From Elephas maximus indicus (lineage: Eukaryota > Chordata > Mammalia > Proboscidea > Elephantidae), in the NCBI RefSeq assembly GCF_024166365.1, contig NC_064822.1:105892823-105956822 (forward strand): DNA of 64,000 nt. The letters run 5' to 3'. Below the pieces are notes generated by a model, which saw only the letters and a list, made by a program, of their open reading frames with translations, was not told the DNA's origin and ran no database searches. The translations under genes were made by a program, and so were the position numbers. This document shows, one piece after another, positions 32,424 to 43,247 of the stretch (position 1 is its first letter; each line of letters opens with the position of its first letter).

Positions 32424-32924
32424 TATCTTAGTCATCTAGTGCTGCTATAACAGAAATACCACAAGTGGATGGCTTTAACAAAGTGAAATTTATTTTCTCA
32501 CAGTCTAGTAGGTTACAAGTCCAACTTCAGACTGTCAGCTCCAGGAGAGGCGTTTCCCTCTCTGGCGCCTCTGGAGGAAGGTCTTTGTCATCAATCTTCC
32601 CCTGGTCGAGAAGATTCTCAGGCACAGGGAGCCCAAGTCCTACGGATGCACTCTGCTCCCAGTGCTGCTTTCTTGGTGGTATGAGGTTCCCATGTCGCTC
32701 TGCTCACTTCTCTCTTTCATATCTCAAAAGAGAAGGCTCTATCTAATCTTGTAAATTTCATCAATATAACTGCCACTAATCCATCTCATTTCATCATAGT
32801 GATAAGATTTACAACACAGGGAAATCACATCAGATGACAAAATGGTAGACAATCACATAATACTGGGAATCATGACCTAGCCAAGTTGGCAGATTTTTTG
32901 GGTGACACAATTCAATCCATGACA
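32424..32924 (-). mobile_element. Solo LTR, family A copy 2 (reverse)
   Basis: A 501-bp reverse copy of the LTR at 30277-30735: the right end reads 'caattcaatccatgaca' and the left end 'tatcttagtcatctagtgct'. Exact 5-bp target-site duplication GTGTC at 32419-32423 and 32925-32929, inside L1 ORF2. The 3' terminal CA has become TA. No internal retroviral sequence, so recombination to a solo LTR is inferred. Confidence 0.9.
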
Positions 32925-33281
32925 GTGTCTTTATTGAGCTTCCTTCTGGATGTTCTGTCCTTCACCGAAAGTGGTGTGCTGAAGTCTCCTACTATTATCA
33001 TGGAGCTGTGTATTTCTCTTTTTAATGCTGTTAGAGTTTGTTTTATGTATTTTGGAGCCCTGTCACTGGGTGTGTAAATATAGTGGTTACGTCCTCCTCC
33101 TGTTGTTGTTGTTGTTAGGTGCCATCAAGTCGGTCCTGACACATAGCAACCCCTCTGTACCACAGAATGAAACACCGCCAGGCCCTTGCCATGCTCACAA
33201 TCATTGTTATGCTTGAGCCCATTGTTGGAGCCACAGTGTCAATCCATCTCATTGAGAGTCCTCTTCTTTTCTGCTGACCTT

Positions 33282-33848
33282 CTACTTTACCAAGCACAAT
33301 GTCCTTCTCCGGGACTGATCCCCCTGACATGTCCAGAGTATGTAAGACGCAGTCTCACCGTCCTTGCTTCTAAGGGGTATTCTGGTTGTACTTTTCCCAA
33401 AACAGATTTGTTCATTCTTCTGGCAGTCCATGGTATATTCAATACTCTGCCAACACCACAATTCAAAGGTGTCAGTTCTTCTGTGGTCTTCCTTATTCAT
33501 TGCCCAGCTGTCACACGAATATGATGCGATTGAAAATACCATGGCTTGGGTCAGGTGTACCTTAGTCTTCAAGGTGACACCTTTACTTTTCAATACTTTA
33601 AAGAGGCCCTTTGCAGCCGATTTGCCCAATGCAATGAATCTTTTGATTTCTTGACTGTTGCTTTCATGGGTGTTGATTGTGGATCCAACTAAAATGAAAT
33701 CCTTGACAACTTTGATCTTTTCTCCATTTGTCATTATGTTGCTTATTGATGCAGTTGGGGGACTTTTGTTTTCTTTATGTGGAGGTGTAATCCATACTGA
33801 AGGCTGTGGTCTTTGATCTTCATCAGTAAGTGCTTTCACTTTCAGCAA
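33282..33848 (-). pseudogene. RTE ORF C-terminal region (R4)
   Basis: A 188-codon frame, 'DFILVGSTINTHESNSQEIK', 'FKVLKSKGVTLKTKVHLTQA' and 'DHRRTDTFELWCWQSIEYTM', covers the thumb and C-terminal part that follows the palm in RTE proteins, ending near the 3' terminus. The longest surviving frame of this element. Confidence 0.8.
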
Positions 33849-34012
33849 GCATGGTCATGTCATCTGCATAACGCAGGTTGTTAGTGAGTCTTCCTCCAAT
33901 CCTGATGCCCTGTTCTTCTTCATAGAGTCCAGCTTCTTAGATTATTTGCTCAGAATAGACATTGAACAGGTATGGTGAAAGGGTACAACCCTGATGCACA
34001 CCTTTCCTGTCT

Positions 34013-34501
34013 TTAAACTATGCGGTATCCCCTTGTGTTCAAACAACTGTCTCTTGATCTATGTGCAGGTTCCTCATGAGCACAATTAAGTGTTCTGGAA
34101 TTCCCATTCTTCCACGTTATCCATAATTTTTTATGATCCACATAGTCAAATGCCTCTGTATAGTCAATAAAAAACTGGTATTCTCTGCTTTCAGACAGGA
34201 TCCATCTGACATCAGCAATGATATCCCTGGTTCCATGTCCTCTTCTGAATCTGGCCTGAATTTCTGACCATTCCCTCTCAATATACTGCTGCAGACACTT
34301 TTGAATGATCTTCAGCAAAATTTTGCTTGCATATGACATTAGTGATATTGTTTGATAATTTCCACTTTCGGTTGGATCACCTTTCTTAGAAATAGGCATA
34401 AATATGGATCTTTTCCAGTTGGTTGGACAGATAGCTGTCTTCCAAATTTCTTGGCACAGACGAGTGAGTGCTTCCACCGCTGCATCCATTTGTTGAAACA
34501 C
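34013..34501 (-). pseudogene. RTE reverse transcriptase N-terminal/palm region (R4)
   Basis: A 162-codon frame contains 'WKRSIFMPISKKGDPTESGN', 'YQTISLMSYASKILLKIIQK', 'QARFRRGHGTRDIIADVRWI' and 'FFIDYTEAFDYVDHKKLW' (the first catalytic Asp block). A frameshift follows this block, so the YADD region lies in another frame. Confidence 0.82.
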
Positions 34502-35439
34502 CTCATTGATAGTCCATCAATTCCTACAGCCTTGTTTTTCACCAATGCCTTCAGTGCAGCTCAGACTTCTTCCTTCAGTACATTGGTTCCTCATAATGTG
34601 CCACCTCCTGAAATAGTTGAACATAGACCAATTCTTTTTTGGTATAATGACTCTGTGTATTCTTTCCATTTTCTTTTGATGCTTCCTGCATCATTTAATA
34701 TTTTCCCCATAGAATCCTTCAGTATTGCAACTTGAGGCTTGAATTTTTTCTTCACTTCTTTCAGCTCTAGAAATGCCAAGCATGTTCTTCCCTTTTGATT
34801 TTCTATCTCCAGTTCTTTGCATGTGTCATTATAATACTTTACTTTGTCTTCTTGAGCCGCCTTTTGAAATGTTGTGTTCAGGTCTTTTACTTCATTATTT
34901 CTTCCTTTTGCTTTAGCTGCTTGGCATTCAAGAGCAAGTTTCAGAGTCTGTTCTGACAACTATTTTAGTCTTTTCTTTCTTTCCTGCCTTTTTAATGACT
35001 TCTTGCTTTCTTCATGTATGATGTCCTTGATGTCATTCCAATACTCGTCTGGTCTTCGGTCACTAGTGTTCAATGCATCAAATCTATTCTTGAGATGGTC
35101 TCTGAATTCAGGTGGGATATACTCAAGGTTGTACTTTGGCTCTTATGGACTTGTTCTAATTTTCTTCAGTTTCATCTTGAATCTGCATATGAGCAATTGA
35201 TGGTTTGTTCCACAGTTAGCCCTTGGCCTTGTTGACTGATGATACTGATCTTTTCCATCATCTCTTTCCACAGATGTAGTTGATTTGGTTCCTGTGTATT
35301 CCATCTGGCTAGGTCCATGTGTATAGTCGCCATTTACGTTGGTGAAAAAAAGGATTTGCAATGCAGAAGTTGTTGGTCTTGCAAAGTTCTATCATGCGGT
35401 CTCTGGCATCATTTCTATCACCAAGGCCATACTTTCCAA

Positions 35440-35751
35440 CTACTGATCCTTCTTCTTATTTCCAACTTTTGCATTCCAATCACCAGTAATTATTAATGCA
35501 TCGTGACTGCATGTTCGATCAATTTCAGACTGCTGAAGCTGGTAAAAATCTTCAATTTCTTCACCTTCGGCCTTAGTGGTTAGTGCGTAAATTTGAATAA
35601 TATTCCCATTAACTGGTCTTCCTTGTAAGTGTATGGATATTATCCTATCACTGACAGCATCGTACCTCAGGATAGATTTTGAAATGTTCTTTTTGACAAT
35701 GAATGCGACACCATTCCTTTTCAAGTTGTCGTTCCTGGCATAGTAGACCAT
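35440..35751 (-). pseudogene. RTE APE endonuclease fragment (R4)
   Basis: A 103-codon frame, 'NLKRNGVAFIVKKNISKSIL' and 'DALIITGDWNAKVGN'. The orthologous part of R1 has the 24-bp duplication slightly downstream; R4 has a single unit there. Confidence 0.8.
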
Positions 35752-36621
35752 ATGATTGTCCCATTCAAAATGGTCAATACCAGTTCATTTTAGCTCACTA
35801 ATGCCTAGGATATCGATGTCTATGGGTTCTATTTCATTTTTGACAATTTCCAGTTTTCCCGGGTTCATACTTCGTACATTTCATGTTCTGATTATTAATG
35901 GATGTTTGCAGCTGTTTCTTCTCATTTTGAGTCGTGCCACATTAGCAAGCGAAGGTCTCACAAGCTTGACTCCATTCACATCATTAAAGTCGACTCTACT
36001 TTGAGGAGGCTGCTCTTTCCCAGTCATCTTTTGAGTGTCTTTCAACCTGGGGGCTAATCTTCTGGCACTGTAACGGACAATGTTCTGCTGCTATTCATAA
36101 GGTTTTCACTGGCTAATTTTTTGCAGAAGTAGACTGCTGGGTCCTTCTTCCCAGTCTGTCTTAGTCTGGAAGCTTAGCTGAAACCTGTTCACAATGGGTG
36201 AACCTCCTGGTATCTGAATACCAGTGGCATAGCTTCCAGCATCACAGCAACACCCAAGCCCCCACAGTACGACAAACTGACAGACATGTGGGGGCCCCCT
36301 GTTGTACTGACCCTTTAATCATTATATAGTGTTTTTTCTTATACTTTGTGGTGGGATTTTGCTTTAAATTCTATTTTGTCAGAGATTAATATTGCCAATC
36401 CTGCTCTTTCTTAATTGTTGTTTGCTTATTTTTTTCCATCCTTCGAGATTTAGTTTGTGTCTTTGAGTCTAAAGTGTGTCTCTTGTAGGTGGCACGAAGA
36501 TGGATCATGTTTTTTTTAATCCATTGTGCCACTCTCTGTCTCTTTATTGGTGCATTTAGTCCATTTACATTCAGTGTAATTATTAATAGGTATGAGTTTA
36601 GTGCTGTTGCTTTGAAGTATT

Positions 36622-36643
36622 TGTGTGTGTGTGTGTGTGTTGT
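36622..36643. repeat. (GT)n microsatellite in L1 spacer
   Basis: An uninterrupted GT run just before the ORF2 start of the reverse L1. Confidence 0.9.
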
Positions 36644-37060
36644 GGACAGTTTCTTTGTTCCACTTAATTTTCTGTGCTGAGTCTTTTTTTAAATGTATTT
36701 TCTTTTCATCTTTTTCATTGTTGTTGACTTTGTTTTTGCTGAGTCTTTATGTTTTTCTTCTTTTTTATTTTGATGTGTAGGATTGTTAGTTTTCTTTGTG
36801 GTTACCTTAATATTTACCCCTATTTTTCTAAGTTTAAACCAGTCTTTTATTTCTCGCTAACACCTTGGCTTCCTCTCCATATGAAAGTTCTATGACAACA
36901 TTATTTAGTCCCTCTTTTTTGCTTTAATGTTGTCATCTTTTACATATTGACATCTCTGTTTCCCTATTTTTGTGTTTTAGCTTTATTTTTGTTACTTCCC
37001 TATCTGGGTTGATATCTGGTTGTTCTGTCCTGTGTTCTAGTCTTGGGTTGTTATCTGATG

Positions 37061-38024
37061 TTACTGATTTTCTAACCAGAGGGCTCCCTTTACTACTTCT
37101 TGTAATTTTGGTTTGGTTTTTACAAATTCCCTAAACTTCTGTTTATCTGGAAATGCCCTTATTTTGCCATCATATTTGAGAGACAGTTTTGCTGGATATA
37201 CAATTCTTGGCTAGCAATATTTTTCCTTCAAGGCTTTATACATGTCAGCCCATTGCCTTCTTGCCTACATAGTTTCTGCTGAGTAGTCTGAGCTTAGTCT
37301 TATTGACTTTCTTTTGTAGATGACTTTTTGTTTATCCCTAGCTGCTCTTAAAATTCTCTCTTTATCTTTGATTTTGGCACATTTGATTATTAAATGTCCT
37401 GGTGACTTTCTTTTGGAATCTACCTTGTGTGGGGTTCGATGAGCTTCTTGGATAGATAGCTTCTTGTCTTCCATGATATCAGGGGAATTTTCTGCCAACA
37501 AATCTTCAACAATTCTCTCTGTATCTTCTGTTATTCCCGCCCTGTTTTGATACTCCAATCACTCGTAGGTTATACCTCTTGATAGAGTCCCATGTAATAC
37601 TCAGGGTTTCTTCAGTTTTAAATTTTTTTATCTGATTTTTCCTCAAATAGATTGGTATGAAGTTATCTTCAATCTCATTAATTCTGACTTCCATTGCCTC
37701 AACTCTGCTCCTGTGACTTTCTATTGAGTTGTCTAATTCTGAAATTTTGTTATTAATCTTTTGGATTTCTGTTTGCTGTCTCTCTATGGATTCTTGCAGC
37801 CTGTTAAATTTGTCATTACGCTCTTGAATAATCTTCTTAAGTTTCTCTGTTGCTTTGTCTGTGTGTTCCTTGGCTTGATCTGAGTTTTGCCTGATCTCCT
37901 TTCTGATCTCTTGAAGAGCTCTGATTATTAATCTTTTGAATTCTACCTCTGGTAATTCCAGGATCTTATCTTCCTCCAGGAGGGTTCTTGGTTCTTTGTT
38001 TTGGTCACTTGCTGAAGTCATCAT
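37061..38024 (-). pseudogene. L1 ORF1 (nucleic-acid-binding protein), broken
   Basis: ORF1 starts at 38024 with MMTSASDQNKEPRTLLEEDK. A long heptad-rich coiled coil follows ('ERQQTEIQKINNKISELDNS'), then the RRM and C-terminal domain ('RRYRENC' / 'AGITEDTERIVEDLLAENSP', 'RTPHKVDSKRKSPGHLIIKC', 'ERILRAARDKQKVIYKRKSI'). A frameshift near 37550 and at least two in-frame TAG codons (near 37260 and 37207) inactivate it. The natural TAA is at 37061-37063. The roughly 320-residue length fits L1 ORF1p, the trimeric RNA chaperone of L1 particles. Confidence 0.9.
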
Positions 38025-39444
38025 GGTCTGCCTCTTTATGTGATTTGGTATTTTCTACTATCTCTGAGCCATCAATAAGTTATATTTATTTTATGTTTGC
38101 TTACTGTGTCCTAGCTTCTTGTTTTGTTTTGTTTTGATATGCCCAAATATGCTGGTTGTGTGAGCTACTGTGATTATTGGTGTCTTTGAAACTGTCATGT
38201 CCTGTCACCAGGTGTTTAGAGCTGTTACTAGGTACGTGAGCCCAGGAGTTCATTTACTTTTCTTGTGGGGATTCAGCTCAGGTGTCCAGGTCTTCAATCA
38301 CTGAGTGTGTGGTGTAGGCTCCCACCTACAGTCCTAGACTGGTAGAGCTATGCAGAGGTGATTGGAGTAGGCTCAGGTATCCGGGTGCAGTAGGGGGTTA
38401 TGTGCTCAGCAAAGTAGGGGGCTGATGACTGCCCTTGAGTGCCTGGGTGGAAGGCATATTCCCGTTCTCTAGAGTGCATAGGTGGGTGGGTTTTACAGCT
38501 AGACTTTGAGCACTTAATGCTGTTGGCTATAAGGACTGGGAGGCATCACTTATTTTCAGACCCCTGTTGCAGGTGACTAAGTGGAGTGGGTGGAGTCATC
38601 AGTCCTCAGGCCCCTGATATGGGTAGGTGAGGACCCCACTTAATGCACAGGGTGGTGTCAAATGTCACGAATCTGCCACTCCCCCTTAGCTGTTGCACTT
38701 GAAACTAGCGTTCAGGTATATACTCTGTTGTACTGTGCTAATGAGGGCCTACGTTGTTAAAATGGGCCCACACAGGTCTAGGCAGGGGTGAAAGGCATTC
38801 AAAGTTTGTGGATCCCTTATGACTGTGCCTAGGCAAAGGGCTGTGCCTGCCTTGATTTCCTGGCTTAGGGGAGGTGGCAGATTATTTTTTCCTGTTTGTT
38901 AATTTGTTCCCTCTCCAAAGCTAGGAGAATGGGTTGGGACACACGATATGTTCCACTTCTGGCCCAGGGGTGCGGCAGTCACTGAAGCCAGACCGAGACC
39001 AGAGCAGAGCAGGGAGGGGGTGGGTAAATGGAAGAGACATACTTCCCAGAGAGGGGAAGGGTTTTTTTGATCCTGCACAGTAGGTTAAATTCTTGAACTT
39101 AACTTTCGCTGCTTTCGCCCAGTTCCACAGGCCAGTTCAGACTCTCTACCGCTCAGTCTCTACCGGTGTGGAAAACGCGTCCTGAGTGCTACCGTTTGCT
39201 GCAACCTGTGCACCGGCTGATCCAACCAGCAGGGTGCTGGGCCGGTCAGGTCTGGCAAATCCTTGCTGCTTCTGAACTGTCTGTCCCCCTTCTTTTGCCC
39301 CTCAGTCTGACTCTTCAACTTCGTCTGTGATGTTCAGGGCTCCTAGACTGTCATACATAATTGATCCACTTTTTTTTTCGGGTCTTTGTTGTAATAGAGA
39401 CCACAGGAAGCATCTGACTACTCCGCCATCTTGGCTCAGCCTCC
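38025..39444 (-). other. L1 5'UTR / internal promoter region
   Basis: About 1.4 kb, richer in GC than its surroundings, between ORF1 and the element's 5' end. The first bases contain 'gccaagatggcggag', a YY1 site as at the start of other mammalian L1s. No tandem monomers seen. Confidence 0.7.
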
Positions 39445-40089
39445 TATTGAAGCCATTTTTACAAATAATCTACTATACTCCCTGACAAGACTAAGGAGGA
39501 TGCCTTGTTGTTGTTAGCTGCTGTTGAGTCAATTCTGACTTACTCTAGAAATAAAATTAATTTGTTAGTTAGCTAGTCTGGTAGCCCCGAACATTGTCCT
39601 CTATGGACATAAGATGGGGATTAGGTATATACCCTTGCTGGGGGCTGCAGAGCTTTGTCAGTCCTCTTCCTTCTGGTGTGATTTGGGAATTTAGAGGTGA
39701 TTTAAGTGTTGAACAAGATGGTGTAAACTGTTAATGTGCTCAGCTGCCAGCCAAAAAGTTAGTAGTTCAAGTCCACCCAGAAGTGCCTCAGAAAAAAGGC
39801 CTGGTGATCTATTTCTGGAAAATTAGCTGCTGGAAATTCTTTGGAGTACAGTTCTACACATGGGGTTACCATGAGTTGACACTGACTTGATGGCAACTGG
39901 TGTTTTTACTTGTTTAAAGCCAGGTTTGGAACGTCTTTGGCAATATACTTGCTGCAAAAACTTAGTGAGTTTCTGACCTCTTTAATCTGGTAAATTATAT
40001 GTGATAATAAGGTAGGTAACATCTTATCTAGATTTGCACTGTTCAATATAGTAGCCACTAGCCACATGTGGTTATTGAGCACTTGTAAT
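39445..40089. other. Intergenic with AfroSINE pieces
   Basis: Contains a small reversed SINE/RTE tail fragment (39508-39545) and the AfroSINE listed below; the rest is not recognised. Confidence 0.4.
39715..39905 (+). mobile_element. AfroSINE, long class, diverged
   Basis: 'gctcagctgccagccaaaaa', 'gttcaagtccacccagaagt', 'ggcctggtgatctatttctg' and 'ggggttaccatgagttgaca' in order. Confidence 0.8.
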
Positions 40090-41005
40090 GTTAGTTGGTG
40101 ACACGTAGGCTCCAACTCATGCCAAGGTTATGTATAATAGAATGAAACATTTCCCAGTCTTGTGCCACCCTCAGAATCATTGATGTCTTGGGCTGGGTTC
40201 TCTAGGGAAACAAAATCAGTAAAGTGTATAAATACATATAGACAGAGACTTATATCAAGGAAAGGGCTCATGTGGTTGTAGAGGCTGGAACGTCCCAAGT
40301 CTGTGGGTCAGGCTGGAGGCTTCTCCTGAATCATGTAGCCACAAAAGGCTGGTGAACTCAAGATTGGCAGGTCAGACAGCAGGGCTCTTGCTCACAGGCT
40401 GTGAAGACTGACAAATCCCAAGATCGGCAGGCAAAACCTCAAGTAGACTACTAGCTGAGGTCCTAAGAACTGGAGGTCAGATGAACAGAAGCCAGCTGCA
40501 GGATCCAGAGTGAGCAAAAAAATTAGTGAGCCTTGCCAAAAAGTCCACTTATATTGATGCAGGCCCTGCCTCCAAGGAAACTCCCTTTCAACTTATTGGC
40601 TACTCACAGCAGATTCCGTCATGGAGGTGATCACATTATATCAATTCTCATCATGGGAGTGATCATATAATCATATGACTGCTAAACTACATCATAACTG
40701 CCAAACCACTGAGAATCTTGGCCCAGCCAAGTTGACACGCAACCTTAACAATCATAATTGGTATGCTTGACCCCACTGTTGCAGCTATTTTGTTAAAGCA
40801 TCTCATTGAGGGGTTTCCTCATTTTCGTGGACCCTCTACCATACTTTCCTAGTAATTGGTCTTTCCCAATGACAAGTTCAAAGTAAGTGAGCCGAAGTCT
40901 CTCCACCCTTGCTCCTACAGCATTCTTGTTGTATTTCTTCTAAGACTGATTTGTTTGTTCTTCTGGCAGTCTATTCAATATTCTTCACCAATGAAACAAT
41001 TTGAA
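40090..41005 (-). mobile_element. RTE LINE 3' fragment R5, split by a solo LTR
   Basis: 40090-40180 ('cagtcttgtgccaccctcag') and 40756-41005 ('gtatgcttgaccccactgtt', 'gagccgaagtctctccaccc', 'ttctggcagtctattcaata') are consecutive parts of a reversed RTE 3' end. The LTR at 40181-40750 lies between. Confidence 0.8.
40181..40750. mobile_element. Solo LTR, family B, 570 bp
   Basis: TG...CA-bounded unit ('tgatgtcttgggctgggttc' to 'gacacgcaaccttaaca') with an exact 5-bp target-site duplication ATCAT at 40176-40180 and 40751-40755. The ends resemble the MLT2/ERVL class in reverse ('tgtcaacttggctgggcc' on the - strand). No internal viral sequence. Orientation uncertain, probably -. Confidence 0.8.
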
Positions 41006-42207
41006 TAACTTGAAATAGAGCTAGTCTGAACTGAGATGTGCTGTTTCTTTCTACTTTTAGAACACAGTTACTGGAAATTTTATCATTCCGTATGTGGCTC
41101 ACATTGTATTTCTATTGACTATCACTGCAGTCTTTAAGGCTGAGAATTCCTGCCTCATAGATATTATCCTTTTACTTGGTGAATCCCCTTTCTCCCTTAG
41201 CTTAAAAAGGTCTGTTCCTTGAGACAGTGTGAAATTAATGACCTTAGGTGGGAGAATACCAATCACCTTTAATCTGATCTTTCCTGCCAAGCTTGTTGTA
41301 TTCATTCCTAAATTTACCTCCTTTATCTGACAAAGAATCGTTCATGAGAAGTCCTGAGGTCCTTCAGAGACTTGGAGTCCCAATCCTATGTGGTTGTTTT
41401 CATTTGTTAAACCTCTCTTTTTCCTGCATCTATTTATACCAGCTTTAAATTGGGTATAGAAGAGGTTGGTTTCTCCACGTCAACAAAGTCCCATCCAATC
41501 ATTGCTGTAGACCTAGACTACAGCCTGAAAAAGCATCTCTTAGCAAAACTAAAGTTTTCCCCCTGCCCACAACTGTGATATCTTCAGACTGTTTATCCTC
41601 TTTATGAATTTACTGAAAGCCACATTGAGTAGTCAGCTCACCCCCAAATCCTGAATTTTTTTTTTATCATTTCCCATAATAAAACAGCCCCCCTCAACTG
41701 TTTATTATGCATTTTGCAACCACACTCAGCCAATTTCACATCTTGCTTACATGAGTTCAGTGTCAGATGGGAGGTTTTGGGTTATGAACAGCAGAATACT
41801 CAAACTAAAAGAAGTTTAAACCTATTTTCTCATACAATGGTCCAGTGCAGGTGGTTCCAGAATTTATTGTAGCAGAGCAATTCTGCTAAGTTCCAGGTGA
41901 TGTCTCTGTAATTCTCTTAGCTTTCCCCTTATGACTGCAAGATGACTGCTGGTGCACCAAACAGGACAACACTCAAAGACAGGAAGGAAGTGCAACGGCA
42001 GTTTCTCCTTGTGCATCTCTCACCAGGGAGGAAAATCCTCCCCAGAGGCTCCTCTTCTGAAGTTCCCTCAGTTCCCATTGGATTTGATTAGATCACACGC
42101 CTGCCAGGAAGGGTGGGAAAGAGAGTAGTTGGCATAGTCAGCCTTGGTAGGGGTTGGTATGGTCTGCTGGTAAGGAAAAAGAGAGGAGAAGGGTAAGGAA
42201 GAATGCT
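41006..42207. other. Intergenic, nothing recognised
   Basis: No gene or repeat that I can name. Short frames such as 41099-41305 (-) look random. Confidence 0.4.
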
Positions 42208-42720
42208 CTTCTGGTAGTCTATTGCTGCATAACAAACCACCCCAAACCTAGTGGCATAAAAAGATGACCACGTTATTATGTTCACAGATTCTACGGTTCA
42301 GAGGTTTGGACAGGGCACATCAGGGTGGGCTGTCTCTGCTCTATGTTGTCTGAGGTCTTAGCTAGGGAGACTCACATTGCTGGGGGCTGGGATCACCTGG
42401 AGGCTTCTTTTTGGTGTCTGGGCGAGGGTGACTAGAAGGCTGGGCTTAGCCTGGGCTGTTGGTCAGAGCACCTCACATGGCCTTTCCATGTAGGCTTCTT
42501 TTAGCATTGCTGCTGGGGAGAAAGAGAAGAGGAGAGAGAGACAGAGTGCCTCTGGAGAGTAAGCATTCCAGGACAACCAGGTGGAAGTTGTATGTCTTTT
42601 TGGATCTAACTTTGGAAATCACACAGTGTCACTTCTGCCATATTCTACTGGTCAAAGGAGTCACAGGCCCCTCTAGTTTCAAGAGGAGGTGATGTGACCT
42701 CAACTTTTGATGGAAGAATG
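42208..42720. mobile_element. Ancient interspersed repeat, same family as 31045-31371
   Basis: 'ttgctgcataacaaaccacc', 'ccaaacctagtggcataaaa', 'cacttctgccatattctact' and 'ggtcaaaggagtcacaggcc' are ordered consensus blocks of a common eutherian repeat. The LTR begins at its right end. Confidence 0.6.
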
Positions 42721-43247
42721 TGTAATGAATTGAATTGTGTCCCCCCAAAATATGTGTTATCAATTTAGCTAGGTCATGATTCTCAATATTGTGTGACTGT
42801 CCACCATTTTGTCATCTGATGTGATTTTCCTATGTGTTGTAAATCCTACCTCTGTGATGTTAATGAGGTGGGGTAGGTGGCAGTTATGTTAATGAGGCGG
42901 GATTCAATCTAGAAGATCCGATTGTGTCTTGAGCCAATGTCTTTTGAGATACAAAAGAGAGAAGTGAGCAGAGAGACAGGGGGACCTCATACCACCAAGA
43001 AAGCAGAACTGGGAGCTGACTGTGTCCTTTGGACCGGGGGTCCCTGAGTCTGAGAAGCTCCCTGACCAGGGGAAGATTGATGACAAGGACCTGGCTCCAG
43101 AGCCAAGAGAGACAGAAAGGCTTCCTCTGGAGCTGACACCCTGAATTTGGACTTTTAGCCTACTAGACTGTGAGAAAATACATTTCTCTTCGCTAAAGCC
43201 ATTCACTTGTGATATTTCTGTTATAGCAGCAGTAGATAACTAAGACA
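42721..43247 (+). mobile_element. Solo LTR, family A copy 3
   Basis: A 527-bp relative of the LTRs at 30277 and 32424 ('tgaattgaattgtgtccccc' to 'agataactaagaca'). The TATA box has decayed to TACAAAA (42950-42956). Flanks 'gaatg'/'cagtg' are an imperfect 5-bp duplication. It ends about 1.1 kb upstream of the DIP2B start codon, in the same orientation as the gene. Confidence 0.8.

Larger units (their letters stand above)
33107..36297 (-). mobile_element. RTE LINE, near full length, copy R4 (reverse) inside L1
   Basis: 3.19 kb from the reversed 3' end ('aggtgccatcaagtcggtcc') to the reversed 5' end ('gtacgacaaactgacagaca'). Target-site duplication CCTGTTGT at 33099-33106 and 36298-36305, and L1 ORF2 continues cleanly on both sides. 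This copy shows the whole element: 5'UTR, APE endonuclease, reverse transcriptase, C-terminal region and CAA tail. Stops and frameshifts occur throughout. It is the best reference copy in the window. Confidence 0.92.
31372..39444 (-). mobile_element. Afrotherian L1 with intact 5' end (reverse), split twice
   Basis: The element reads leftward. Its 5' end at about 39444 has 'gctgagccaagatggcggag' (YY1 site at 39421-39435), then a 1.4-kb 5'UTR, ORF1 (38024-37061), a spacer with a (GT)n run, and ORF2 from about 36600. ORF2 is interrupted by RTE R4 (33107-36297) and by a solo LTR (32424-32924), then continues to about 31372 within the reverse-transcriptase region. About 4.4 kb of L1 is present; the 3' part is missing. 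Frames are broken. Confidence 0.88.

Noticed and set aside
33107-36297. Tandem or segmental duplication between about 1.2-5 kb, 27.3-30.8 kb and 33.1-36.3 kb
   Set aside because: The similarity stops exactly at RTE ends with target-site duplications, so it is repeated transposition, not segmental duplication.
37265-38024. Coiled-coil host protein gene
   Set aside because: It is L1 ORF1, followed by an L1 spacer and ORF2 and preceded by an L1 5'UTR, with a frameshift and stops.
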